A stretch of DNA of 12,648 bases from CAMLDH01 sp966250375 (GCA_966250375.1 CBINHE010000108.1:1-12648); one strand, 5' to 3'. Positions 1-6,929 are shown, counted from the first letter of the stretch. Notes: a model not told the origin generated them from the letters alone. Program-made: numbers and translations.

Positions 1-60
1 CGCCCCCCGCCCCTTCCCCCCCCCCCCAACCCACCCCGCCCCCCCCCCACCCCCACCCCA
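1..60. repeat. Poly-C low-complexity stretch (probable contig-end artefact)
   Basis: The first 60 bases are almost entirely C with scattered A, T and G, quite unlike everything after about base 61. No gene or ordered repeat unit is visible. Such tracts commonly arise at contig ends from low-quality or dark-cycle base calls, so an artefact is the simplest reading. If real, the minus strand would be a G-rich tract just beyond the moeB stop codon, able in principle to form a quadruplex. Confidence 0.75.
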
Positions 61-68
61 ACACCGCT

Positions 69-815
69 CTAATGACTGCACACTGAGCAAGTTGTATTGC
101 GCGCGATCCTGATACTCGTCCATTCCATTGCGCGTGCATCAAGTAATAACAAGCGACCGGCCAGCGACTTTCCCACGCCCGCCACCAGTTTCAGCGCTTC
201 GGCTGCCTGCATGGTGCCGATGATGCCGACCAGCGGCGCGAATACGCCCATGGTCGAGCACAGGACTTCCTCGAATTGCTGGTCCGGCGGGAACAGGCAA
301 GCGTAGCAGGGCGCATCGGCATCGCGCGGATCGAACACGCTGATCTGGCCATCGAACCGGATCGCGGCGCCTGACACCAGCGGCACCTTGTTGGCAACGC
401 ACGCCTGATTTACCGCATGGCGCGTTGCGAAGTTGTCGCTGCAATCGAGGACCACGGTCGCGTCTCGCACCAGTTCGTGCAAGCGCGCATCCTGCGCACG
501 TTCGGTGAGCGCAACGATGTCGATCTCCGGATTGATTTGTTCCAGCGTCTGCTTGCCCGATTGTGCCTTGGGCTGGCCGACGCGCACGGTCGTATGCAGG
601 ATCTGGCGTTGCAGGTTGGTGAGGTCAACCGTGTCGTTGTCGACCAGGGTGATCTTGCCGATGCCGGCCGACGCGAGGTAATACGCGACCGGGGAGCCGA
701 GGCCGCCGGCGCCTATAATCAGCGCGTGCGCGGCCAATAATTTTTCCTGGCCTTCAATGCCGATTTCGTCGAGCAGGATGTGGCGCGAGTAGCGCAGTAA
801 TTGCTTATCGTTCAT
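69..815 (-). CDS. moeB: Molybdopterin-synthase/ThiS-type sulfur-carrier adenylyltransferase (MoeB/ThiF family)
   Basis: This cytoplasmic E1-like enzyme uses ATP to adenylate the C-terminal glycine of a small sulfur carrier (MoaD or ThiS) in molybdopterin or thiamine synthesis. The 248 residues match E. coli MoeB in length. Visible are the nucleotide-binding GAGGLG loop (35-40), the DCSDN motif with the candidate catalytic Asp127, zinc-ligand pairs CYAC (170/173) and CSVC (243/246), and Cys186 at the position used for thioester or persulfide chemistry in relatives. I chose the ATG at 815. An in-frame GTG at 833 would add six residues, but it overlaps the GGAGG that serves as ribosome binding site for the ATG. 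The gene follows ctpA on the same strand, but a strong terminator lies between them. MoeB and ThiF cannot be separated by sequence alone; MoeB is favoured by length and the lack of thi neighbours. Confidence 0.9.
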   Translation of the reverse strand: MNDKQLLRYSRHILLDEIGIEGQEKLLAAHALIIGAGGLGSPVAYYLASAGIGKITLVDNDTVDLTNLQRQILHTTVRVGQPKAQSGKQTLEQINPEIDIVALTERAQDARLHELVRDATVVLDCSDNFATRHAVNQACVANKVPLVSGAAIRFDGQISVFDPRDADAPCYACLFPPDQQFEEVLCSTMGVFAPLVGIIGTMQAAEALKLVAGVGKSLAGRLLLLDARAMEWTSIRIARNTTCSVCSH

Positions 816-843
816 GGTAGTGCAGGCCTCCACTACTGATAGA

Positions 844-869
844 AAAAGGCCGCATCGCTGCGGCCTTTT
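844..869 (-). terminator. Rho-independent terminator after ctpA
   Basis: A perfect 11-bp stem (AAAAGGCCGCA / TGCGGCCTTTT) closes a TCGC tetraloop. On the minus strand it is followed directly by a T run, and it starts 16 bases beyond the ctpA stop. Both flanks are A/T tracts, so it could also work on the plus strand. It separates ctpA from moeB by only a few dozen bases. Confidence 0.9.
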
Positions 870-884
870 GAGCGGGAATCACGA

Positions 885-2348
885 TCACTTTTTATCGCCG
901 TCTTTCTCGATTTTTTTGTCGTTAATGCCCGGTTCTTTCCTGTTTTCAATCTTTGCCTTGGCGATTTGTACCGGCATGCCCTTCAGGTAATTCAGCGCCT
1001 GCGCCAACTGGAAGTCATCCTTGCCGCCGAATTCGAGAGGCTTGCGTTTTTTCTCGAGCGCCGCCATGCGTTGTTCCTCTTCCAGTTCATCGACCTTGGC
1101 GTCGGTGGAGGCCTCGGTGGCTTTATCCTTGTCGTTGCTCAGATGCTTTTGCAAATCCGCTTCGCGCAAGTGCAGGCTGTTCAATCCGTCGCCGTCGGCT
1201 GTTTCATCGACCATCACGTCCGGCACAATGCCTTTGGCCTGGATCGAGCGGCCATTCGGCGTGTAGTAGCGGGCAGTGGTCAGTTTGACCGCGGTATCGG
1301 CGGACAGCTGGCGTATCGTCTGTACTGAACCCTTGCCGAAGGTTTGCGACCCCATGATAATGGCGCGCTTGTAGTCCTGCAATGCACCGGCAACGATTTC
1401 AGAAGCGGATGCGGAGCCGGTATTGACCAGCACTACCATCGGCACTTTTTTGATGGCATCCGGCAGTTTTGCCAGCGGATCACCGCCGGCACGGGTGCCG
1501 TAGAATTCGCGGCGCGCGTAGAACGTGGCTTTGGAATCCGGCAATTGACCGTTGGTTGATACCACGACCGCATCCTTGGGCAGGAAGGCGGCGGAGACGC
1601 CGATCGCGCCCGGCAGCACACCGCCCGGATCATTGCGCAGATCGAGCACCAGACCTTTCAGGTTCGGGTCTTGCGCGTAAATGGCGGTGATCTTTTTCGC
1701 CATGTCGTCCACCGTCGGTTCCTGGAACTGCGACACGCGCAACCAGGCGTAACCAGGCTCGACCACCTTGGACTTCACGCTTTGCACACGGACTTCCTGG
1801 CGAATGATGGTGGCGATGATCGGCTTGTCTTCTTCCTTGCGCGCGATCGTCAGTGTGATCTTGGTATTCGGCTCGCCGCGCATCTTCTTGACGGCTTCGT
1901 CCAGCGTCATGCCCTTGACCGGCGTGCTGTCGAGGCGCGTGATCAGATCGCCCGCCTTCAGGCCTGCCTTGTATGCGGGGGAATCCTCGATCGGCGAGAT
2001 GACTTTGATGTAGCCGTCTTCCATGCCGACTTCGATCCCGAGACCGACGAATTTGCCCTGCGTGCCTTCACGCAGTTCCTTGAATGCTTTTTTGTCCAGA
2101 TATGCAGAGTGCGGATCGAGCGAGGCCACCATGCCCGAGATCGCCTCGGTCAGCAGCTTCTTGTCTTCGACCGATTCGACATAGTCGGATTTGATCAGGC
2201 CGAACACGTCAGCCAACTGTCTCAATTCATCGACTGGCAATGGAGAACCGACATTTTTTTGCGCCAAGGCGTCGAACTGCATCGATGCTGCGATGCCGGC
2301 AAACATGCCTAAACCGATAAGACCGACATTCTTGAGTCTGCTACCCAT
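885..2348 (-). CDS. ctpA: Carboxyl-terminal processing protease, S41 family
   Basis: This periplasmic serine protease trims or degrades envelope proteins. The 487-residue protein starts with an uncleaved-anchor or signal segment (about 8-29), then a PDZ domain (about 95-175, with VGLGIEV and the AGDLI loop), then the S41 catalytic domain. The GSASASEI motif carries the likely nucleophile Ser314, and TFGKGSVQ carries the general base Lys339. Their 25-residue spacing equals that of E. coli Prc (Ser430/Lys455). The oxyanion-side motif LRNDPGG is at 237-243. The tail (about 400-487) is Lys/Glu/Asp-rich and probably disordered. An AGGTG ribosome binding site sits six bases before the ATG. It lies 63 bp downstream of envC; in other proteobacteria an envC-ctp pair is common and fits joint control of cell-wall hydrolysis. 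The exact symbol (ctpA versus another S41 paralogue) is by family only. Confidence 0.92.
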   Translation of the reverse strand: MGSRLKNVGLIGLGMFAGIAASMQFDALAQKNVGSPLPVDELRQLADVFGLIKSDYVESVEDKKLLTEAISGMVASLDPHSAYLDKKAFKELREGTQGKFVGLGIEVGMEDGYIKVISPIEDSPAYKAGLKAGDLITRLDSTPVKGMTLDEAVKKMRGEPNTKITLTIARKEEDKPIIATIIRQEVRVQSVKSKVVEPGYAWLRVSQFQEPTVDDMAKKITAIYAQDPNLKGLVLDLRNDPGGVLPGAIGVSAAFLPKDAVVVSTNGQLPDSKATFYARREFYGTRAGGDPLAKLPDAIKKVPMVVLVNTGSASASEIVAGALQDYKRAIIMGSQTFGKGSVQTIRQLSADTAVKLTTARYYTPNGRSIQAKGIVPDVMVDETADGDGLNSLHLREADLQKHLSNDKDKATEASTDAKVDELEEEQRMAALEKKRKPLEFGGKDDFQLAQALNYLKGMPVQIAKAKIENRKEPGINDKKIEKDGDKK

Positions 2349-2411
2349 GTTTCACCTAATAGTTATCCTTCAGTTTGGCTGACGCATCAATTCGCGACTC
2401 TCTCGCAATTG

Positions 2412-3848
2412 TCAATGCCCCAACCAGCCGATGGGATCAAACGCGCGGCCCTGATGCCGCATTTCAAAGTATAAACCCGATTGTTCGTTGCCGCCGCTAT
2501 TGCCTGCATTGGCGATGATGTCGCCCGTCTTGACCGTATCGCCGGCCCGTTTCAATACTGCCTGATTATTGCCGTAAATGCTCATGTACTGGTCGCCATG
2601 GTCGACGATGATCAAGTTGCCAAAGCCGCGCAGCCATTCTGCAAATACGACCCGTCCACCTGCGATAGCCTTCACGTCAGCGCCTTCGGTAGTACGGATG
2701 AACAGGCCTTTCCAGTTTGGCCCGTCGCCGCGTTTGCTGCCGAACCTGGCAACCAGATCGCCCTTGACCGGCAGGCGCAAATGGCCGCGCAATGCATTGA
2801 ATGCTTTTGGAAATACTCCGTCTTGGACGCCGGCTTCGGGAGTGAGTTCATTCCGCGCAAGCGATTTTGCCGGCGCCACGTCGTCATCGATTGCATCGGC
2901 ATTTTTGATCGTGCCTTTCATGCCATTTTTTTCTCGCGCCGCGCGTTGCCTGCTCTGCTCTCTATTGCGCTTCTTCTGCGCACGCGCCAGTTGCTCCTGA
3001 CGCCGCTTTTCCTGTGCGGCGGCGTCGGCTTTTCGTTGTTTTTCAATCAAGCGGGACAAGTGTTCGACCAGTCCTGCCAGCCGTTGCTCGTTGCGCTGGA
3101 TATTGCCGGCTTCCTTGCGTTGGGTAACGAGCTTGCTGGATAGTTGAGTGAGCAGTGTCGCGCGCTGGGCTTTTTCCTTTTCCAGCACGGCTTTTTGCTC
3201 CCTTGCCTCTTGCGCGATTTCGTCCAGTTCATCCTTCGCATTTTGCGTGTCGGCCTTGTTGGTTTCGACCGCTCGCAGGTTGGCGCGCAGGGACTCGAGC
3301 AGTTTGGCCTGCGCCTGCGATACATAGCCCATGTATTGCAGGTCGCGGTTAATGCGGTTCGGGTTGTCGCCCGAGAGCAAGAGCTTGATGCGGTCTTCGT
3401 TACCGGCGATATAGTGTTCGCGTAATAATTTGGAAAGTCGCTTTTGCTGGTTGTCGACGATTTTCGTGAGTTCTTCTTGTTCTTTTGATAGATGAGTGAG
3501 TTTGGCTTCGGTGTGCGATTGTTCTTCCGCCAATTCCCGCAACGAGCGGTTCGCATCCGAAATCGCCGCTTCCGAATGGGCCAAGGCATCGGCCGCGTGG
3601 CCCTTAGCCGTTTCGGTGCGGTTGATGTCGCGCTTGAGCTCGCCAAGCTTTTGCTGCAGATCGGCGCGTTCGGTTTCGGCCGCGCGTTTCTGCTTGGTGC
3701 GTTCAGTGATCCTGGCGGCGTGGGCGGCGGACAGACTGCCCGACAATGCCATTGCCATTCCGAGTGCAGCGATGAAGCTGCTAGCGGCAAGCAGGCGAGG
3801 CGTGAAGGAGGACTTCTGCTCGCATTCGGAATGACAAATAGGCAGCAT
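2412..3848 (-). CDS. envC: EnvC-type murein hydrolase activator (coiled coil plus degenerate LytM)
   Basis: EnvC activates the septal amidases AmiA/AmiB in the periplasm during daughter-cell separation. The 478 residues show a long signal-peptide region ending near AAHAA (41-45), an extended Lys/Glu/Gln-rich coiled coil (about 46-310), a linker, and a C-terminal LytM/M23 fold (about 355-478). The zinc ligands of active M23 enzymes are absent: the first site reads NWKGLFI and the HxH site reads LYFEMR. The terminal WLGH and LYFE(M/I)R.QG patterns follow E. coli EnvC closely, so an activator rather than a peptidase is favoured. It starts 11 bp after the gpmA stop, suggesting co-transcription. 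The start is uncertain: the ATG at 3848 has only a weak ribosome site, and residues about 4-32 are encoded by a repeat-like segment (3752-3837). The next in-frame ATG (3758) would leave too short a signal peptide. Confidence 0.9.
   Translation of the reverse strand: MLPICHSECEQKSSFTPRLLAASSFIAALGMAMALSGSLSAAHAARITERTKQKRAAETERADLQQKLGELKRDINRTETAKGHAADALAHSEAAISDANRSLRELAEEQSHTEAKLTHLSKEQEELTKIVDNQQKRLSKLLREHYIAGNEDRIKLLLSGDNPNRINRDLQYMGYVSQAQAKLLESLRANLRAVETNKADTQNAKDELDEIAQEAREQKAVLEKEKAQRATLLTQLSSKLVTQRKEAGNIQRNEQRLAGLVEHLSRLIEKQRKADAAAQEKRRQEQLARAQKKRNREQSRQRAAREKNGMKGTIKNADAIDDDVAPAKSLARNELTPEAGVQDGVFPKAFNALRGHLRLPVKGDLVARFGSKRGDGPNWKGLFIRTTEGADVKAIAGGRVVFAEWLRGFGNLIIVDHGDQYMSIYGNNQAVLKRAGDTVKTGDIIANAGNSGGNEQSGLYFEMRHQGRAFDPIGWLGH
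3752..3837. repeat. 86-bp repeat with inverted ends inside the envC signal-peptide region
   Basis: The two ends form an inverted repeat, TTGCCATTCCGAGTGC at 3752-3767 and GCATTCGGAATGACAA at 3822-3837, matching at 14 of 16 positions when one is reverse complemented. CATTCCGA-type ends are typical of small dispersed intergenic repeats in many bacteria, whose accidental translation often begins CHSE. Here the CHSE peptide appears at EnvC residues 6-9 and the reading frame stays open through the whole element. That it is a mobile-type repeat is inference, since only one copy lies in this window. Confidence 0.55.
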
Positions 3849-3859
3849 CGGGAGCGGTG

Positions 3860-4606
3860 TTATTTCGCTTTCCCCTGGCTGGCTACGGCTTTCAATGCGG
3901 CTTCGATCGCTGACGCATCGCCCAGATAGTAGCTCTTGATCGGCTTCAGGTCGGCATCCAGTTCATACACCAGAGGCTGGCCGTTCGGGATGTTGAGGCC
4001 GACGATATCTTCATCGCTGATGCCGTCGAGCGATTTGATCAAGGCGCGCAGGCTGTTGCCGTGGGCCGAAATGATGATGCGTTTGCCGGCACGGATCGCG
4101 GGCGCGATCGACTCGTTCCAGACCGGCATCACACGCGCGACGGTGTCTTTCAGGCACTCGGTCAGCGGGATTTCTTCCCGCTTCAGATTCGCATAGCGCG
4201 GGTCGTTGTAGGATGCGCGTGGATCGTTCGGCTCCAGTGGATTGGGCGGCGTGTCATAGCTGCGGCGCCATACCAGCACTTGCTCGTCGCCGTATTTGGC
4301 GGCGGTTTCGGCCTTGTTCAATCCTTGCAGTGCGCCGTAATGGCGCTCGTTCAGGCGCCAGCTATGCGCCACCGGCAGCCACATCAGGTCCATTTCCTCG
4401 AGTGTGCCCCATAGCGTACGGATCGCGCGTTTCAGCACGGACGTGTAGGCCAGGTCGAAGGTGAATCCGGCTTCTTTCAGCAATTTGCCGGCGTGTTTTG
4501 CTTCGGCCACGCCTTTTTCGGTCAGGTCGACGTCAGTCCAGCCGGTGAAGCGATTGTCGAGATTCCATGTGGATTCGCCGTGGCGCATCAATACGATTTT
4601 GTACAT
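3860..4606 (-). CDS. gpmA: 2,3-bisphosphoglycerate-dependent phosphoglycerate mutase
   Basis: This enzyme interconverts 3- and 2-phosphoglycerate in glycolysis and gluconeogenesis through a phosphohistidine. The 248 residues match the family length (E. coli 250). The RHGE motif provides the phosphorylated His9; Arg60, Glu87 (in LNERHYGALQG) and His182 (in SAHGNSLRALI) complete the active site. The ATG at 4606 has no clear Shine-Dalgarno sequence. It heads the minus-strand run gpmA-envC-ctpA and is divergent from the rhodanese gene, with a 106-bp shared intergenic region. The T/A-rich TATAAT block at 4677-4682 reads as TTATAA on the minus strand and could serve both directions. Confidence 0.96.
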   Translation of the reverse strand: MYKIVLMRHGESTWNLDNRFTGWTDVDLTEKGVAEAKHAGKLLKEAGFTFDLAYTSVLKRAIRTLWGTLEEMDLMWLPVAHSWRLNERHYGALQGLNKAETAAKYGDEQVLVWRRSYDTPPNPLEPNDPRASYNDPRYANLKREEIPLTECLKDTVARVMPVWNESIAPAIRAGKRIIISAHGNSLRALIKSLDGISDEDIVGLNIPNGQPLVYELDADLKPIKSYYLGDASAIEAALKAVASQGKAK

Positions 4607-4651
4607 GTTAGGGAAGATATGGATAAAGGGAGGGTTGAAAATTTCACCGTT

Positions 4652-4682
4652 TTGGATTCAGATTCGCCTTCTATTTTATAAT
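4652..4682 (+). promoter_or_regulatory. Putative sigma-70 promoter of the rhodanese-grxC-secB run
   Basis: A consensus -10 box TATAAT (4677-4682) is preceded by TTGGAT (4652-4657) with a long 19-bp spacer. The predicted start of transcription is about 25 bases before the GTG start at 4713. The perfect -10 is the main support; the spacer and -35 are suboptimal. Confidence 0.5.
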
Positions 4683-4712
4683 GCTGAGATTGTTTAAAAC
4701 CATTGGGATACT

Positions 4713-5117
4713 GTGAAATTCATCATTGACAATATTTGGCTGTTCGGATTAGTTCTTGTTTCAGGCGGAACATTGCTGTGGCCGGTGTTGCAGCGGCGTG
4801 GCGAAAAAGTTTCTATTTTGCAGGCCACACAGATGCTTAACCAAGGCAAAACCATCATTGTCGACGTACGCGACGCGGCTGAATTTGCTGCAGGTTATGT
4901 GCGAGACGCAAAAAATATCCCGCTCAAAGAGCTGCCGCAACGCGTCGCGGAGCTCGAAAAATTCAAATCGAAAGCCGTTGTGGTCATGTGTCAGGAGGGA
5001 ATGCGATCGTCGAAGGCGACGACGCAGCTCAAGAAAGCCGGCTTTAACGAGGTGTATAGTTTGAGTGGCGGGTTGACCGCCTGGCAGGCGCAAGGACTGC
5101 CGACGGTGAAGACTTAA
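4713..5117 (+). CDS. Membrane-anchored rhodanese-like sulfurtransferase
   Basis: Residues about 6-26 form a single hydrophobic segment, followed by a rhodanese domain (about 35-130). The domain has DVRDAAEF near its start and the active-site loop CQEGMR with Cys93, the persulfide-carrying cysteine of the family. Length (134 residues) fits a single-domain rhodanese with an N-terminal anchor and a cytosolic catalytic domain. Start is GTG at 4713, giving MKFIIDNIW; a weak GGGA lies upstream. It is the first gene of the plus-strand run leading to grxC and secB, a neighbourhood familiar in Burkholderiales. The sulfur acceptor is unknown; proximity to a glutaredoxin suggests thiol chemistry but does not prove it. 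Confidence 0.9.
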   Translation: MKFIIDNIWLFGLVLVSGGTLLWPVLQRRGEKVSILQATQMLNQGKTIIVDVRDAAEFAAGYVRDAKNIPLKELPQRVAELEKFKSKAVVVMCQEGMRSSKATTQLKKAGFNEVYSLSGGLTAWQAQGLPTVKT

Positions 5118-5265
5118 TAAGCTTTGAATATGATTCGTAATCAGCAAAGCTCAGCCTTCACTTCTGCTCCGTGCGTCCCCAACTCATCTCCCGCCCGGTC
5201 GGACAAAAAAAACGTTATGACGGGAATGGCGGGCCATTTTCGTGAAATTTAAAAAAGGGGACAGC

Positions 5266-5529
5266 ATGAATGCACGCGTTTTAATGTACAGCACCGACGT
5301 TTGTCCCTATTGCATCATGGCGGAGCGGCTTTTGAAGTCCAAAGGCATCAACGACATCGAAAAAATCCGGGTCGACCTGGCGCCTCAACAACGGGTCGAA
5401 ATGATGCAAAAAACCGGTCGTCGTACTGTGCCGCAGATTTATATCGGCGACACGCACGTCGGCGGCTTTGATGACTTGAATGCGCTGGAGCGAGCCGGCA
5501 AGCTCGATGCATTGCTCCAAAGCGCATAA
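5266..5529 (+). CDS. grxC: Glutaredoxin 3
   Basis: This 87-residue dithiol glutaredoxin reduces disulfides and glutathione mixed disulfides in the cytoplasm. The redox centre CPYC is at Cys13/Cys16; the cis-proline glutathione-binding motif TVPQ is at 54-57 and GGFDDL at 66-71. I chose the ATG at 5266 because an AGGGGA ribosome binding site lies just upstream. A GTG eight codons earlier would add a Lys-rich tail not expected for the family. It lies between the rhodanese and secB genes. Confidence 0.95.
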   Translation: MNARVLMYSTDVCPYCIMAERLLKSKGINDIEKIRVDLAPQQRVEMMQKTGRRTVPQIYIGDTHVGGFDDLNALERAGKLDALLQSA

Positions 5530-5573
5530 CATCATCGATTCACCTTTAAGATCCGGAGTGAATAAAGTTGGAA

Positions 5574-5631
5574 CCGGGTCCCCTCATCCCCAACCCTCTC
5601 CTGGAGGGGGGCGGATGAGGTAGGGCCCCGG
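5574..5631. repeat. Imperfect palindromic intergenic repeat between grxC and secB
   Basis: CCTCATCC (5582-5589) pairs with GGATGAGG (5613-5620). An outer CCGGG...CCCCGG pairing and an inner CCCTCTCC/GGAGGGG pairing extend the structure to about 58 bp. The sequence type (CCTCATCCCCAACCCTCTCC) resembles dispersed intergenic repeats seen across proteobacteria. As RNA it would form a stable hairpin and could attenuate read-through or protect the grxC message. There is no following T tract, so it is not a classical terminator. Confidence 0.7.
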
Positions 5632-5664
5632 AAAACAAACCCTTTCCGGGTTGAATCCATAAGA

Positions 5665-5684
5665 GGATGGCCTTATTGCCATCC
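5665..5684 (+). promoter_or_regulatory. Perfect hairpin in the secB leader
   Basis: GGATGGC and GCCATCC form a perfect 7-bp stem with a six-base CTTATT loop, ending 27 bases before the secB ATG. It could be a leader structure affecting translation or the end of a repeat. No known riboswitch class is recognised. Confidence 0.4.
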
Positions 5685-5711
5685 ATGTTTCCATCTCATT
5701 GAAAGTGCTTC

Positions 5712-6218
5712 ATGTCTGACGAAAAACAGCAAGCAGCAGAAAACCAGCAACCCGTATTCCAGATTCAGCGCGTGTACCTGAAGGATTTGTCGCTCGAGCA
5801 GCCGAATTCCCCCGGGATTTTCCTGGAGCAGGAACCTCCCGCGATCGAAATAGCGGTCGATGTCGGTGCCGAAACGTTGGCCGAAGGCATTTTCGAATCA
5901 ACCGTCACCGTTACCGTGACCGCGAAAATCAAGGACAAGGTTGCCTTCCTGGTTGAGGGTAAGCAAGCCGGTATTTTCGAGGCGCGCAACATTCCTGACG
6001 AACAGCTCGATCCGTTACTCGGCATCGGTTGCCCAAACATCATCTACCCATACCTGCGCGCCAATATCGCCGACGCGATTACGCGCGCCGGATTCCCGCC
6101 GGTGCATCTGGCTGAAATCAATTTTGAAGTGTTTTACCAGCAGCGTCTGCAGGCGCTGGCGACACAGCAAAACGGCGCCGGTCTGGTGATGCCAGACGGA
6201 TCGGCTGCTACGCACTAA
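5712..6218 (+). CDS. secB: Protein-export chaperone SecB
   Basis: SecB is a tetrameric cytosolic chaperone that holds preproteins unfolded and hands them to SecA. The 168-residue protein has the family signatures FQIQRVYLKDLSLEQPNSP near the N-terminus (16-34), the beta-sheet core, and NIIYPYLRANIADAITRAGFPPVHLAEINFE (109-139, with key residues YPYLR and GFPP). The extra tail after about residue 150 is Gln/Ala/Gly-rich, as in other betaproteobacteria. The ATG at 5712 has only a weak GAAAG ribosome site. It sits 182 bp after grxC, with repeats between, and 30 bp before the SH3 gene. Confidence 0.97.
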   Translation: MSDEKQQAAENQQPVFQIQRVYLKDLSLEQPNSPGIFLEQEPPAIEIAVDVGAETLAEGIFESTVTVTVTAKIKDKVAFLVEGKQAGIFEARNIPDEQLDPLLGIGCPNIIYPYLRANIADAITRAGFPPVHLAEINFEVFYQQRLQALATQQNGAGLVMPDGSAATH

Positions 6219-6248
6219 GGACATGACACGCTCGATGGAGATGGTTCG

Positions 6249-6698
6249 ATGAAATTCGCCCGCCTATTTGCGCTTGCTGCGTCCTTGCTTGCCGCCACCA
6301 CCGGCGCTGCCCACGCACTCGAATTCAAGTCTGTCGGCGCCAAGCCGGCGATTATGTATGATGCGCCGTCCGAGCGCAGCCGCAAGGTGTTCGTCGCGCC
6401 GCGCGGCATGCCGGTTGAAGTCGTGTTGACGTATGGCGACTGGAGCAAGGTACGCGACGTCGCCGGCGACTTGAGCTGGGTGGATTCGAAAATGCTCACG
6501 CCCAAGCGCAGCCTTGTTGTGAGAGTGGCGAACACCAAGGCGCGCGCGGCGGCTGACGACAATGCTGCCCTCGTGTTTTCCGCCGAGCGCAGCGTGTTGC
6601 TTGAATTGGTCGAGCCGGCTACCTCTGGCTGGGTCAAGGTCAAGCATCGCGACGGCCCGGTGGGTTACATCAAGGCGGCGGATGTCTGGGGCGAATAG
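6249..6698 (+). CDS. Secreted bacterial SH3-domain protein
   Basis: The 149-residue protein begins with a clear signal peptide cleaved near AHA-LEF (about residue 23). Two SH3-like beta-barrel repeats follow: the first has GMPVEVVLTYGDWSKVRD and WVDSKML, the second has LVEPATSGWVKVKHRDGPVGYIKAADVWG. Such domains usually bind cell-wall peptides or assist periplasmic enzymes; no catalytic residues are seen. A GGAG ribosome site lies nine bases before the ATG. It is 30 bp after secB and is followed by a repeat-rich 238-bp gap before gpsA. Confidence 0.85.
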   Translation: MKFARLFALAASLLAATTGAAHALEFKSVGAKPAIMYDAPSERSRKVFVAPRGMPVEVVLTYGDWSKVRDVAGDLSWVDSKMLTPKRSLVVRVANTKARAAADDNAALVFSAERSVLLELVEPATSGWVKVKHRDGPVGYIKAADVWGE

Positions 6699-6746
6699 CG
6701 TCCTGGGCTTTGCGGCGCGCCGCCTCCACTTGCATCGAACCTCTTC

Positions 6747-6809
6747 CTTGTACCAGTCTGAAGCCATAACGTGACAAATGAGATCGATGGATTTTTTCGT
6801 CTGGCAAGG
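6747..6809 (-). repeat. Dispersed 63-bp repeat, copy A
   Basis: Read on the minus strand, this segment matches 11184-11246 at 56 of 63 positions, without gaps. The shared core includes AAAAAATCCATCGAT and CAGAYTGGTAYAAG. Its outer part (6751-6773) also forms an inverted repeat with 6903-6925. The promoter-like pair TTGTCA - 19 bp - TACAAG is present but with a poorer -10 than in the other copies. Confidence 0.85.
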
Positions 6810-6925
6810 CACCCGCAACGCCGTGTAACTGGCGATACAAGCGAGGAGCGTGTTCCACTGGAACACCGAAACAGCAAGACGGAAGAAGGCGCGCTTTCAT
6901 GACACGTTATGGCTTCAGATTGGTA
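6751..6925. repeat. Inverted-repeat module (23-bp ends, about 175 bp) between SH3 gene and gpsA
   Basis: The left end (6751-6773, beginning TACCAGTCTGAAGCC) and the right end (6903-6925, ending TTCAGATTGGTA) are reverse complements at 22 of 23 positions. The interior encodes nothing convincing and has a perfect palindrome near its centre. The layout resembles a non-autonomous miniature element or two opposed copies of one repeat. No target duplication is obvious. Confidence 0.7.
6850..6866. promoter_or_regulatory. Perfect palindrome GTGTTCCA-C-TGGAACAC
   Basis: Two perfect 8-bp arms flank one central base, 71 bases upstream of the gpsA start and near the centre of the inverted-repeat module. 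It has the form of a dimeric regulator operator or a short hairpin. No specific regulator is recognised. Confidence 0.45.
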
Positions 6926-6929
6926 TATT
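6899..6929 (+). promoter_or_regulatory. Putative extended -10 promoter of gpsA carried by the repeat end
   Basis: ATGACA (6899-6904) lies 19 bp before an extended -10 TGGTATATT (6921-6929). Transcription would start at about 6936, essentially at the ATG of gpsA (6937), which has no Shine-Dalgarno sequence. The same -35/-10 arrangement recurs in the related repeat at 11184-11246 (TTGTCA, 19 bp, TGGTATAAG). Confidence 0.4.

Noticed and set aside
2412..2790. Active M23 zinc endopeptidase at the C-terminus of the EnvC protein
   Set aside because: The zinc-binding histidines and aspartate are replaced (NWKGLFI, LYFEMR), matching the non-catalytic EnvC pattern.
5118..5265. AGCTTTG/CAAAGCT inverted repeat after the rhodanese gene as a terminator
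   Set aside because: The stem is short, the loop is about 18 bases and there is no T tract.
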